A DNA stretch of 64,000 nt from Corynebacterium argentoratense DSM 44202 (GCF_000590555.1 NC_022198.1:1318583-1382582); one strand, 5' to 3'. Positions 18,185-27,245 are shown, numbered from the stretch's first letter. Program-made: numbers and translations. Notes: generated from the sequence alone by a model not told the origin.

Positions 18185-19351
18185 TTATACCGTTTCAATC
18201 GCCAGCGATTGGCCCTGCCCGATGCCAATGCACATCGTCGCCAAACCGCGTGTGCCTTGATTTTTTTCGAGTCTGTTAAGTAGCGTGATGACAATGCGGC
18301 AGCCGGAGGAGCCAAGGGGGTGCCCCAGGGCAATGGCACCTCCCCACTGGTTGACTACCTGCGGGTCGACGCCCATTTCTTTGATGCAGGCCAGAGATTG
18401 CGCTGCGAAAGCTTCGTTGAGTTCTACTGCGTCAAACTGGTCGATGCTGCCCCCGATACGTTCAAGTAGGTTCCGGGTGGCAGGAACGGGTCCAAGCCCC
18501 ATAATTTCCGGTGCGAGCCCTGCGGTCGCGCTACCAACTATGCGCGCACGCGGGGTGAGACCATAGCGCTGCACTGCTTCTTCTGAGGCCAAGAGCACCA
18601 CAGATGCCCCGTCGTTAAGCGACGACGCGTTACCTGCTGTGACGACGCTGCCGCCGGCAACTACTGGGCGTAGTGTTTCTAGCTTCTCGATAGTGGTAGT
18701 GCGGCGGATGGTTTCGTCGCTGTCAATAGCAATCGAATGGATTTCTCGGGTGAAATGTCCGGCGTCGGTCGCTGCTGCAGCTTTCATGTGGGAGTCGTAG
18801 GCGAAAAGGTCGGATTCTTCGCGGCTGATGTTGCATACGCGTGCGACCTCTTCTGCAGTTTCGGGCATTTCGTACGTCATTTTGTCCCGGGCGAGGAATT
18901 TGGGGTTGGTGAAGCGCCAACCGATTGATGTGTCGGCGATCTCCCCGGGCCGGCTGAAGGCTTTTTTGGGTTTTTCCATTACCCATGGGGCGCGGCTCAT
19001 TGATTCAACTCCGCCGGCAACGACTAGGTGCGCTTGTCCGGATTCGATAAGTGCGGTGCCTGTGGTGATTGCGCTCATTCCAGATGCGCAGAGCCTGTTG
19101 ACTGTCATGGCGGGGACGGTGTCCGGCAGGCCTGCTGCGAGCCAGGCCATGCGTGCGACGTTTCGGTTGTCTTCGCCTGCGCCGTTTGCATTGCCGATGA
19201 GCACTTCGTCGACAGTGTGCGGGTCGATGTGTGTTTCATTAATGACGCCGCGGATGACCTCCGCGACCAGGTCGTCGGGTCGGATGTGCGCTAGCGCGCC
19301 GCCGTATCGGCCGGTGGGGGTGCGAAGGCCTGTGATGATGTAGGTGGTCAT
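18185..19351 (-). CDS. Thiolase (acetyl-CoA acetyltransferase / 3-oxoadipyl-CoA thiolase family)
   Basis: Cleaves a 3-oxoacyl-CoA with CoA (or condenses two acetyl-CoA); 388 residues. The nucleophilic Cys is in VNRLCASGMSAI near residue 86, the NEAFAAQ motif near 305, His in GGAIALGHPLG near 343 and the second Cys in SSGCRI near 351. The start overlaps the acyl-CoA dehydrogenase stop by four bases (ATGA). It is the last step of the catabolic operon running leftward from the broken CoA-transferase, probably cutting acetoacetyl-CoA to acetyl-CoA. Confidence 0.92.
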   Translation of the reverse strand: MTTYIITGLRTPTGRYGGALAHIRPDDLVAEVIRGVINETHIDPHTVDEVLIGNANGAGEDNRNVARMAWLAAGLPDTVPAMTVNRLCASGMSAITTGTALIESGQAHLVVAGGVESMSRAPWVMEKPKKAFSRPGEIADTSIGWRFTNPKFLARDKMTYEMPETAEEVARVCNISREESDLFAYDSHMKAAAATDAGHFTREIHSIAIDSDETIRRTTTIEKLETLRPVVAGGSVVTAGNASSLNDGASVVLLASEEAVQRYGLTPRARIVGSATAGLAPEIMGLGPVPATRNLLERIGGSIDQFDAVELNEAFAAQSLACIKEMGVDPQVVNQWGGAIALGHPLGSSGCRIVITLLNRLEKNQGTRGLATMCIGIGQGQSLAIETV

Positions 19352-20517
19352 GAGTGTGCCTTTCGGGAGAATGCCGAGATTCCTGTTATTTCGCGGCCGA
19401 CGAGTAGCGCGTGGACAGAGTCGGGGCCTTCGTAAGTGGATACGACTTCCATGTCTGTCATGTGGCGCGCGATGTGGTTGTCCAGCAGCAGACCGTTTCC
19501 GCCAAGCATGTCTCGGGCTTCGCGGGCAATGGCGAGGCCTTTGCGGCAGCAGGTCATCTTTGTCAGCGCTGCCATGGGGCCAGTGAATTCCCCAGCTTCT
19601 TGAAGTTCGGCCATGCGTAGGCAGAGTAGTTGCATGTGGGTGACGTCGGCGAGCATGGTGGCGAGCTTTTCTTGGATGAGTTGGTAGCTGGCCAGGGGTG
19701 CTCCGAACTGTTCTCTTTGCATAACGTAGTCGCGGGCTAGGTTGAAGCAGGCGATGCCGTGGCCGAGGGATTCCCAGGATGCTCCCCCACGGGTGGCTGC
19801 GAGGACTTTGTTGACGTCTTTGAAAGAGTTGCAGTTGGCTAGTTTGTTGGATTCAGGGATGCGCACGTTGTCGAGGATGATATCACCTTGGAGGATTGCG
19901 CGTTTGCCGACTTTGCCGGTGATAACTGTGGCGTTATAGCCGGGTGTGTCTTTTTCTATGATGAAGCCCTTGACTTGGCCGTCGGCGGTGTCCCGGGCGA
20001 AGAGCACGACAATGTCGGCTGCGTGGCCGTTGCCGATCCATCGCTTGTGTCCGTTGATCACCCAGTGGCCGTCTTCTAACTGCGCGCTGGTTTCTAGTGA
20101 GACAGAGTCGGAGCCGTGGTCTGGTTCGGTGAGGGCGAAGGCGCCGGTCTTTTCCAGCAGAGCCATTGCGGGCAGCCATCGGCTGCGTTGTTCTTCACTG
20201 CCGAGCATGTAGATACTGCCCATGGCCAGGTTGGAGTGGACTCCGAGGAAGGTGTTGATGGAGCCGTCGATGCGCCCCATTTCGCGTGACACGATGCCTG
20301 CTTCGCGGCGGCTAAGCCCGGGGCATCCGTAGCCCTTGATGAAGGTTCCGATGATACCCAGTTCGCGTAGCCCGTCGAGCAGTTCGTACGGAAATTCAGC
20401 GCGTTCCCAGTAGTCATTGATGATGGGGAGGATGCGTTGTTCACCAAACTGGCGGATGGTGTCGCGCAGGTGAATTTCGTGTTCGGTTAGTTGCTCGTCG
20501 AGTTTAAGGAAGTCCAT
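19348..20517 (-). CDS. Short-chain acyl-CoA dehydrogenase, glutaryl-CoA dehydrogenase/ACX4 subgroup
   Basis: FAD enzyme introducing an alpha-beta double bond into an acyl-CoA (389 residues). Subgroup markers: IKGYGCPGLSR, ALTEPDHGSDS, INGHKRWIGN, DMLGGNGLLLDNHIARH, and the catalytic Glu region VVSTYEGPDSVHALL near residue 360. Where glutaryl-CoA dehydrogenases have an Arg that holds the substrate's free carboxylate (in SGYRSAMSVQSS), this protein has INTFLGVHSN (near residue 89), as in ACX4-type short-chain enzymes. So butyryl-like substrates are more likely than glutaryl-CoA. It overlaps the thiolase start (ATGA) and follows the thioesterase gene. Confidence 0.88.
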   Translation of the reverse strand: MDFLKLDEQLTEHEIHLRDTIRQFGEQRILPIINDYWERAEFPYELLDGLRELGIIGTFIKGYGCPGLSRREAGIVSREMGRIDGSINTFLGVHSNLAMGSIYMLGSEEQRSRWLPAMALLEKTGAFALTEPDHGSDSVSLETSAQLEDGHWVINGHKRWIGNGHAADIVVLFARDTADGQVKGFIIEKDTPGYNATVITGKVGKRAILQGDIILDNVRIPESNKLANCNSFKDVNKVLAATRGGASWESLGHGIACFNLARDYVMQREQFGAPLASYQLIQEKLATMLADVTHMQLLCLRMAELQEAGEFTGPMAALTKMTCCRKGLAIAREARDMLGGNGLLLDNHIARHMTDMEVVSTYEGPDSVHALLVGREITGISAFSRKAHS

Positions 20518-20863
20518 CGGTGAGTCCTTTCACTGGGGTGGGTCGGCGGGTGTCGGGGTCGAGTGCGACGATGATTGTTGTGGCGAAGACTTTGACTTCC
20601 TGGTTTTGAACCAGTTCGTGGCTGACTTCATAGGAGGTGTTGTCTACCTTGCTGATCCAAGCGTATCCGTCGACGGGTTGTCCGTAGGTGAGCTCACCGT
20701 CGTAGCGGACTTCGAGTGTCCGGACGACGCGTAGTCCGTCGGTGATGTCCTTGGGTGCCCGCACGCGTACTTCTTCTAACAGAGTGACGATGGTGACATT
20801 GTTGACGTGGTTGTTTGCGTCTTGGTCGGACCAGCGCAGTTCGAGGGGTACGTGGATTTTCAT
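20504..20863 (-). CDS. Hotdog-fold acyl-CoA thioesterase (4HBT family)
   Basis: 119 residues with the family's WSDQDANNHVNNVTIVTLLEEVRV core; the Asp/Asn-His-Val-Asn pattern is the 4HBT active-site region. Predicted to hydrolyse an acyl-CoA, perhaps releasing CoA when intermediates of this pathway build up. Its ATG overlaps the CoA-transferase stop (ATGA), and its 3' end overlaps the dehydrogenase start by 14 bases, so it is tightly coupled in the operon. Confidence 0.85.
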   Translation of the reverse strand: MKIHVPLELRWSDQDANNHVNNVTIVTLLEEVRVRAPKDITDGLRVVRTLEVRYDGELTYGQPVDGYAWISKVDNTSYEVSHELVQNQEVKVFATTIIVALDPDTRRPTPVKGLTDGLP

Positions 20864-21687
20864 GGGTTGTGTTGTCCTAGTGTGGGTGGTGCGTTGCGGT
20901 AGCTAACGGGGGTACGGCTGAAGGTGCGGGGTTGCGCATCTGGGGGATGCCGTCGATGGTTGTCACGGGATCGAGCCCGAGTGCTTGGGCGTGTTGCACG
21001 CCTTCGGGCACGGTGAGGATGGGAGCGCGTGGGGTCATTTCCACAGGTGATTGCGCCGCTTGTTTGGTTGACTAGTGCGGACAATTCGGATGTTAGTAGG
21101 TCGACTTCGATGTGTTGGCCTTGCCCGGAGCGCTCGCGTTCGTAGAGCGCTGCGCAGATGGCGGTAGCCATGTTGAGGCCGGCAACGACGTCGAAGATAG
21201 CTACGCCACCACGTTGTGGTGGCCCATCGGGGTCGCCTGTGACGTGCATGAATCCGGATAATGCTTGCACTAGGAGGTCGTATCCGGGCAGGTGTGCGCC
21301 CTCTTCGGAGTCGAATCCGCTGATTTGTGCGTGGATGAGTTGTGGGTGTCGGGCCAGTGTTTGACTGTGGTGGAGTCCGAATTTTTTGAGGCCACCGGGT
21401 TTGAAGTTTTCGATGAGGACGTCGGATTGCTCGACGATGCGGTGGGCGTGCTTAAGGTCGTCGGGGTTGTTGAGGTCGGGGAGGATTGATTGTTTGTTGC
21501 GGTTGACGGAGAGGTAGTAGGTACTGGTGTCGTTGAATGTCGGGGGTTTCCAGTGCCGGGTGTCGTCGCCTTGTGGGCTTTCTATTTTGAGGACTGTGGC
21601 GCCGAGGTCTGCGAGCCACATGGAGCAGTCGGGTCCGGCGAGAACTCGGGAGAAGTCTGTGATGGTGATACATTCGAGGATATTCAT
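20860..21687 (-). pseudogene. Class III CoA-transferase (CaiB/BaiF family), internally deleted and frameshifted
   Basis: The first ~210 residues are a good class III CoA-transferase N-terminus (DFSRVLAGPDCSMWLADLGA, VLIENFKPGG, LPGYDLLVQALSGFM, catalytic Asp in RGGVAIFDVVAGL). After TSGAITCGNDPTR about 110-120 expected residues are missing. The next recognisable piece, APILTVPEGVQHAQALGLDP, lies in another frame (shift near 21023-21030). The typical tail FSRTPVSYRNAPPTLGQHN returns in the first frame (second shift near 20921-20932). The open frame of 275 codons is therefore misleading. It would have activated a dicarboxylate or fatty acid by CoA transfer; it still leads the operon and couples to the thioesterase by ATGA. 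Confidence 0.85.
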
Positions 21688-21725
21688 GGTCTTGATCCGA
21701 CCACAGCTTTTTTGCCGATTCTAAT

Positions 21726-21746
21726 ATAAAATTAGTTATATTTTAT
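21726..21746. promoter_or_regulatory. LysR-type operator between the regulator and the catabolic operon
   Basis: Perfect inverted repeat ATAAAAT (21726-21732) and ATTTTAT (21740-21746) with a 7-base spacer, in an AT-rich gap between divergent genes, 26 bases before the LysR start. Position and T-N-A dyad fit a LysR autoregulatory and activator site. Confidence 0.6.
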
Positions 21747-21771
21747 GACTTTTTTGCATTAATCTCTATTC

Positions 21772-22662
21772 ATGGATGTTGAACAGGCCCGCGCGTTTAT
21801 TGCTGTTGCCGAGGAGCTTCATTTTGGCCATGCTGCCGATCGATTGAACATGACTCAGCCGCCGCTCAGCCGCATGATTAAGCAGTTGGAGCGAACATAT
21901 AAAACGCAGTTGTTTGAGCGCAGCACTCGCCATGTAAGCCTGACTCCTACGGGGGCGGCGCTGTTGGGGCCGGCTCGGGCGCTTATTGACGCCGCGCGGG
22001 CTGCTGACGCCGCGGTACTGGACGCTGGGCGCGGGGTGACCGGGCATGTGCGTTTGGGTTTTGCGGGCGCGTCCACTCACACCGCAGTGGGCGATATTGT
22101 GCGTCGCTGCGCAGGGCGCTTTCCTGACATTCGGGTCGATCTGCATTCGTCGCAGTTTTCCCAGCAGGGGCTGGAAAATGTTCATGGCGGCAGTTTGGAT
22201 ACGGCTATTGGCCGCTGGGATTTCCTCCCCGCTGATATTGAGCGCAAAGTGATCACGCGCGAAGAGTTGTTTGTCGCTTTGCCTAGTTCTCACCGTTTAG
22301 CTGATCGGGCGAGTGTGTCGATGTCGGAATTGGCGGAGGAGTCGTGGATGGTGTTGCCTGGGGGCTTTTCCAGCGCGTTGATTAACCGTTTTAATGTGTT
22401 GGCTAAGCAGGGCGGTTTTGTCCCTACTATCCGTACTATTGCGCTGGATTCGTGGACGATGTTGGTGTTGGTGGGTGCCGGAATGGGGGTTGCGGTGACG
22501 CTGGATTCGGTGGTCGATAATGTGACGGAGCCGAATGTGACGTTTGTGCCGCTTGCGGAGAGCAATCGCTTTATCGATTTACAGATTATTTGGCGCACGG
22601 GCGACAATAACCCGGCTCTCCGCTCGGTACTTGAGGTGGTTGACGAGGTTTATCCTTCGTAG
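21772..22662 (+). CDS. LysR-family transcriptional regulator
   Basis: 296 residues: N-terminal winged helix-turn-helix (EQARAFIAVAEELHFGHAAD, then LNMTQPPLSRMIKQLE), linker helix and periplasmic-binding-like effector domain. It is transcribed divergently from the CoA-transferase operon, so it most likely senses a pathway acid or CoA ester and controls the flanking genes. The N-terminus resembles the CatM/BenM-type subgroup. Its 3' end overlaps the convergent 3-hydroxyacyl-CoA dehydrogenase gene by 13 bases. Confidence 0.92.
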   Translation: MDVEQARAFIAVAEELHFGHAADRLNMTQPPLSRMIKQLERTYKTQLFERSTRHVSLTPTGAALLGPARALIDAARAADAAVLDAGRGVTGHVRLGFAGASTHTAVGDIVRRCAGRFPDIRVDLHSSQFSQQGLENVHGGSLDTAIGRWDFLPADIERKVITREELFVALPSSHRLADRASVSMSELAEESWMVLPGGFSSALINRFNVLAKQGGFVPTIRTIALDSWTMLVLVGAGMGVAVTLDSVVDNVTEPNVTFVPLAESNRFIDLQIIWRTGDNNPALRSVLEVVDEVYPS

Positions 22663-23489
22663 GCGTACCATCCGTGGCCGGTTTTCCTGCCGTATCGTCC
22701 TGCTTGGTAGAGCTTTGTGATTTCTGGATGTGGCAATGACGCCGCGTCGCCTGTCTGCTCGTATTCTGCCTGCCGGATGAGGTAAACAACGTCGATGCCA
22801 ACCAGGTCCATCAGTTGGAAGGGGCCCATGGGGTGGCGCAGCGCGGTGGTTGCTGCGGCGTCGATGTCTTCGAAGCTGGCGACGCCGTCGGCGTAGAGTT
22901 CCAGGGCTTCTTTTCTGAGCGCGTTGAGTAGTCGGTTGGCGACAAAGCCGGGGATTTCTTTGCGCACTTGGATCGGTTTTTTACCCATGCGTTCGGCTAG
23001 TTCGGTCACGGTTGCTCGGGTATCTTCGCTGGTGCCGGGGTGGCAAACGATTTCGACGCATTCCATGACGAGCGCGGGGTTGAAGAAGTGCATGTTGCAG
23101 ACTTTGTCGGCCCGCGTGGTGGCGTCGGCGATGCGTGAGGACACGATGTTGGAGGAGTTGGTGACCAGGATGGTGTGTGGGGGTGCGATGGCGTCGAGTT
23201 CTGCGAATAGGGTGCGTTTGATGTCGATGTCTTCGATGGCTGCTTCGATGACAATGTCTGTGTGCGCGACTGCATTGTCACGGTCGGTGGTAAAGGTCAG
23301 GTTTTCGAGGGCGTCGACTGTGCCTTTGCGTTCCATGCGCGCGTAGAGTTGTTCGCGGGCCCGGTCGAGGGCGTCTTGGCTGATGTCAGTGAGGGTGGTG
23401 GTGATGCCTGCGAGTGCGGCTACCATGGCGATTTGTGAGCCCATGGTTCCTGCGCCGATGACGGTGACGTGGTTGATTGTGTTGTCCAT
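22650..23489 (-). CDS. 3-hydroxyacyl-CoA (3-hydroxybutyryl-CoA) dehydrogenase
   Basis: NAD-dependent oxidation of 3-hydroxyacyl-CoA to 3-oxoacyl-CoA (279 residues, single-domain size). N-terminal Rossmann loop VTVIGAGTMGSQIAM, catalytic MHFFNPALVMECVEIV, and the C-terminal domain with GFVANRLLNALRKEA and LMDLVGIDVVY. It follows the enoyl-CoA hydratase by 11 bases and supplies the thiolase substrate. Confidence 0.94.
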   Translation of the reverse strand: MDNTINHVTVIGAGTMGSQIAMVAALAGITTTLTDISQDALDRAREQLYARMERKGTVDALENLTFTTDRDNAVAHTDIVIEAAIEDIDIKRTLFAELDAIAPPHTILVTNSSNIVSSRIADATTRADKVCNMHFFNPALVMECVEIVCHPGTSEDTRATVTELAERMGKKPIQVRKEIPGFVANRLLNALRKEALELYADGVASFEDIDAAATTALRHPMGPFQLMDLVGIDVVYLIRQAEYEQTGDAASLPHPEITKLYQAGRYGRKTGHGWYAYEG

Positions 23490-23500
23490 GGTGGTGTCCT

Positions 23501-24274
23501 TTAGCGTCCGTTGAATTCTGGGTTGCGTTTTTCGGTGAATGCTGTAGTGCCTTCGTGTTTGTCTTCGGTTGCGTAGAGGATGGACTGTGCGAGGCGTTCG
23601 AGCAGCATGCCGGTCGCGTGGTCGCTTTTGTGTCCGTGGCGTAGTACTTCGCGGGCGAGTTGGATGGCGATGGGGCCTTTGCGTTGGATGCGTTCGGCGA
23701 CTTTGTGTGCGGTGGGTAGGAGTTCTTCGGGGGCGACGCGGTAGGTGATTAGCCCTGCGGCTAGGGCTTCTTCGCTGTCTAGCCTTCGGCCTGTGAGGAT
23801 CATGTCGGTGGCCAGTCCAAGGCCTACGATATTGACCATTCTTTGGGTTGCGCCGGCGGCTGGGATGATGCCGATGCCGGTTTCAGGGAGCGCGAATTGA
23901 GCGTCGGTGGATCCGACGCGTATGTCGCAGGCTAGCGCGAGTTCTGCTCCCCCACCGAAGGCGTATCCGTTGATGGCTGCGATGGTGGGGATGGGGAAGG
24001 CCGCGAGTCTGTCGAGTGTGCGTTGGAGCAGTGGGTTGAGCCCTTCCAGAGGTGTGCGTGTGGCTAGTTCTCCGATGTCGGCGCCGGCGACGAAGGACTT
24101 GCCAGCGCCGGTGAGGATCATGGCCGTGGCGTCACTGTCTTCAATTGCGTCGAGCGTTGTGGACAGTTGGGTGATGACGTCGCGGTTCATGGCGTTGTAT
24201 GCGTCGGGACGGTTGATGGTCACGACGGCTGTGTGGCCGTGTTGTTCGTGGAGTACGTGGTCGTTGGGGTTCAT
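23501..24274 (-). CDS. Enoyl-CoA hydratase/isomerase family protein
   Basis: Crotonase-fold enzyme (257 residues) adding water to a 2-enoyl-CoA. Oxyanion-hole motifs GKSFVAGADIGEL and INGYAFGGGAELALACDIR; catalytic Glu positions in the AELALACD and ALPETGIGIIPAAGATQR blocks. The start used is the ATG that overlaps the TRAP permease stop (ATGA); the open frame runs much farther upstream but is low-quality sequence inside the permease gene. Coupled to import, it acts before the 3-hydroxyacyl-CoA dehydrogenase. Confidence 0.93.
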   Translation of the reverse strand: MNPNDHVLHEQHGHTAVVTINRPDAYNAMNRDVITQLSTTLDAIEDSDATAMILTGAGKSFVAGADIGELATRTPLEGLNPLLQRTLDRLAAFPIPTIAAINGYAFGGGAELALACDIRVGSTDAQFALPETGIGIIPAAGATQRMVNIVGLGLATDMILTGRRLDSEEALAAGLITYRVAPEELLPTAHKVAERIQRKGPIAIQLAREVLRHGHKSDHATGMLLERLAQSILYATEDKHEGTTAFTEKRNPEFNGR

Positions 24275-26106
24275 GCGAGTGTCCTTTTGATTTTGGTCAG
24301 TGCGAGCACGGCGATGATGGCGGCGACGCCCATGGCGCTGATGCTCCATTGGGGTAGGAAGACGGCTGCTCCTGCGAGTCCCAGGATAATTCTTAGGGGC
24401 CAGTTGAGGGTGGTTTCGACGCCTTGGAGGTAGCCGGAGAACATTGCGCTGAGGGCGAATACTGCGATGAATGAGGTCAGTGCTGCTACGGCGATGTGGA
24501 TGATGTCTGCTTGTGCGACTAACGCTGGGTTGAGCACGAATGCGAAAGGTACGAGATATTTGACGGCGCCGAACTTCATGGCTTCGAAGCAGGTTTCCAT
24601 GGCTGTTGCTTTGGAGATGCCTGCGGCGGCGAAGGCTGCCAATCCGACCGGTGGGGTGATGTAGGAGACGCTTGCCCAGTAGATGACGAAGAGGTGTGCG
24701 GCGATGGGGTTGACGTCCAGTGCAGTCAGTGCTGGCACCATGACGATGGCGAGAAAGACGTAGGATGCGGAGATGGTCAGTCCGGTGCCGAGGATGAAGC
24801 ATGCGATGGCGCCGGAGATGAGGATGAGTAGGGCGTTGTCACCGGCAAGCGCTACCAGGTCGCGGGATAGAGATAGGGCGACACCGGTGGCTGTGAGTCC
24901 TCCGAGGATGAGTCCGACGCCGGCGATGATGCCCATGATTTGGGCGATCGTTTTTCCTGCGTCGACGATCAAGTCCCCTAGTTCTTTTGCGCGGAAGTGG
25001 ATGCTTGGTTTCACAAAGGCGATCAGTAGCAGTGCGGCGATCACCCAGAAGGGTACTTGTGCTTCTGCGGGTGCTGTGAGCAGCAGGACTGTCAGCAGGG
25101 CGATGGCGAGGATGTAGGGCCAGCCGTCGCGCAGCGTTGCGAAGAAGTTCGGCAGACTGTTCCGATCCTGTCCGTGGATGTGGTAGCGGGCGGAGTAGCC
25201 GTCGATCTGCATGAAGATGCCGAAGTAGTAGAGGAATGCTGGGATCAATGCTGCAATGAGGATGTCGGTGTAGGGCACGCCGACGAAGGAGACCATGAGG
25301 AAGGCTGCCGCGCCCATGATCGGTGGGGTGACGGATCCGCCGGAGGATGCGGTCGCTTCGATGGCTCCGGCGGTCTTTTTGGAGAAACCGGATTTGATCA
25401 TGGTGGGGATGGTCATGGGTCCCGTGGTGAGTACGTTGGATACGGCCGATCCGCTCATCATGCCCATCGCCGCGGAGGAGGCGACGGAAACTTTCGCGGC
25501 ACCCCCTCGGTAGCGTCCGAACAGCGAGTTAGCGAGTTGTGTGAAAAACTCTGCACCGCCTGTGTGTTGGAGGGTGACACCGAACAGCAGGAAGCCTACG
25601 AGTATTGACGCCGCGGTGTTGAAGGGTAGGCCGAAGATGGATTCGGTTCCCATGACGTGCACCTGTGCTAGAACGCGTGGATCGTATTGGATGCCTTGGA
25701 GGAAGGCAACGGGGATGAGCCCTGCGATCATGGGGTAGGCCGAGATAGCCATGGCGAGTATGGCGACGATTTTTCCTGCGGTGCGCCGTAGCATGTCGCC
25801 GACGAGTAGCCAGTAGATGATGGATATCCATGTGGCGTAGGTGGGCGCGACCATGGACCAGCCAAATACGGAGATGTCGTTGCCGTGGTAGGCCAGCCAG
25901 ATGGATAGGCCGAAGGTGATGGCCGCCAGGATATATTCTATGATGCCCGGGGACTTCCGTAGAAAGACGATGGGCAAAAAGCACGCCGCGACCAGATAAA
26001 GGAAGGAATTGGTGGCGAGCGCTAGGCCGAAGAGGTTGAGGAAGAACACTTGGTTGATGACCAGCAGGGTGCCTGCCAGGGTGAGTGCTCCGATGATGCG
26101 GTTCAT
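24271..26106 (-). CDS. TRAP transporter fused permease (DctQM-type, TAXI system)
   Basis: Large polytopic permease (611 residues, roughly 15 or more helices) combining the small and large TRAP membrane subunits, as is usual with TAXI-type binding proteins. The DctM signature region SGSAVSNVLTTGPMTIP, then IEATASSGGSVTPPIMGAAA, is clear. It imports an organic acid using an ion gradient. The ATG at 26106 overlaps the binding-protein stop (ATGA); the frame's 18 extra upstream codons lie inside that gene. Confidence 0.9.
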   Translation of the reverse strand: MNRIIGALTLAGTLLVINQVFFLNLFGLALATNSFLYLVAACFLPIVFLRKSPGIIEYILAAITFGLSIWLAYHGNDISVFGWSMVAPTYATWISIIYWLLVGDMLRRTAGKIVAILAMAISAYPMIAGLIPVAFLQGIQYDPRVLAQVHVMGTESIFGLPFNTAASILVGFLLFGVTLQHTGGAEFFTQLANSLFGRYRGGAAKVSVASSAAMGMMSGSAVSNVLTTGPMTIPTMIKSGFSKKTAGAIEATASSGGSVTPPIMGAAAFLMVSFVGVPYTDILIAALIPAFLYYFGIFMQIDGYSARYHIHGQDRNSLPNFFATLRDGWPYILAIALLTVLLLTAPAEAQVPFWVIAALLLIAFVKPSIHFRAKELGDLIVDAGKTIAQIMGIIAGVGLILGGLTATGVALSLSRDLVALAGDNALLILISGAIACFILGTGLTISASYVFLAIVMVPALTALDVNPIAAHLFVIYWASVSYITPPVGLAAFAAAGISKATAMETCFEAMKFGAVKYLVPFAFVLNPALVAQADIIHIAVAALTSFIAVFALSAMFSGYLQGVETTLNWPLRIILGLAGAAVFLPQWSISAMGVAAIIAVLALTKIKRTLA

Positions 26107-27245
26107 GGTTCCACCACCTCTGGCAGACGCGGAAGGTTGTCTTTTTTGTATTTCTTCCACTCGGCGGCAGGGTTTTTGATGTGTTTGTGTTCTTCAAGGA
26201 AGTCCGGCCAGGCGGCGTGCATGAGTTTTTCGCGCTCGAGCAGTGCATCGTTGCGGGCCTGGAGGCTGTCATTCCATCGGCCGTGTTCTTTAAGGAAGCG
26301 TACGGTCCCGGGGTGAAATGGGATCACTAGCGGGGTGAGCAAGATGTTGTCGAGGGCGAAGCGTTGGGCATCGGGTGTTGTGCCGACGAAACTGTCAAAG
26401 TTGTCGTGGAGTGTCTTGAGCATGGTGTAGACCCTGTCCTCGGGGAAGGTCGCCAGCGTGGCAAGCACGATGGAGTATTGGAACGTCCAGGCTTCTTCGC
26501 CTTCGGCGAGGCCCGCGGCGTCATGCGTTGGTCCGGGCCGCATCATGGGCGCTAGTGATTCCCAGGTGGAGTACTGTTCTTTGCTTCCGCCCCCGACGTT
26601 GATCCAACGTATGGGGTGGGTGGAGGCCAGTTCGCTGATAGCCGCGCCGACGACGTTTTGGTACATGACGTCGATATGGCCGGCTTTGATGGCGGCTGCT
26701 TGTTCGGAGTAGGCGATGTCGACGAAGGTGACGTCGTCGGGGGTGAGTCCGCCGAAGTTGAGCAGCGCTTCGATTTTCCGGTTGGTTGATACTGCCGCAA
26801 GGATGCGGGGAACGCGGCGCCCTTTGAGGTCTGCGGCTGTTTCGATCCCGGAGTCTTTGAGGGTGAGTACGCCGTAGTTTCCGGGCGGTGTCCAGATTTG
26901 TCGGATTGCTTGCGGCCCCCACGCTGCGGATGCGTATTCGTCGTCACCTTCGAAGGCGTAGTGAGTTTCGTCGGCTGCTCGCGATAGTTGTGCGGTGCCG
27001 TTGATCAGTGGGGCGATGCGTCCGATGGAGGTGTCGGACGTCATCAGGCGCACTTGTGTGCCATGGTGGGTGGTGAAGATGTTGGCGAAGGATGCTAGGT
27101 CGTTGTAGGTTCCGGTGCCGGCTTTGTAGGTCGAAAATACTAGCTGGTCTGTGGGGGTGCGGCTGCAGGAGCCTAGTAGTGCGCTGGCTCCGAGGGCTAC
27201 CACTGCAGTGAGGAAGCTGCGTCGGCTGATGATTGCCGTGTTCAT
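26103..27245 (-). CDS. TAXI-family TRAP transporter substrate-binding lipoprotein
   Basis: 380 residues. The N-terminus has a twin-arginine-like SRRSFL and a lipobox ending LLGSC, so export through Tat and lipid anchoring are likely. The mature protein has the TAXI fold features (TYKAGTGTYNDLASFANIF, SRAADETHYAFEG, WTPPGNYGVLTLKD). It captures the substrate for the fused permease; known TAXI ligands include glutamate and dicarboxylates, but the ligand here is unknown. First gene of a coupled four-gene set: binding protein, permease, enoyl-CoA hydratase, dehydrogenase. Confidence 0.9.
   Translation of the reverse strand: MNTAIISRRSFLTAVVALGASALLGSCSRTPTDQLVFSTYKAGTGTYNDLASFANIFTTHHGTQVRLMTSDTSIGRIAPLINGTAQLSRAADETHYAFEGDDEYASAAWGPQAIRQIWTPPGNYGVLTLKDSGIETAADLKGRRVPRILAAVSTNRKIEALLNFGGLTPDDVTFVDIAYSEQAAAIKAGHIDVMYQNVVGAAISELASTHPIRWINVGGGSKEQYSTWESLAPMMRPGPTHDAAGLAEGEEAWTFQYSIVLATLATFPEDRVYTMLKTLHDNFDSFVGTTPDAQRFALDNILLTPLVIPFHPGTVRFLKEHGRWNDSLQARNDALLEREKLMHAAWPDFLEEHKHIKNPAAEWKKYKKDNLPRLPEVVEP

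Noticed and set aside
23501..24802. A 433-codon version of the enoyl-CoA hydratase
   Set aside because: The first ~176 codons are Arg/His-rich sequence within the TRAP permease gene in another frame; the ATG at the ATGA overlap gives a normal-length enzyme.
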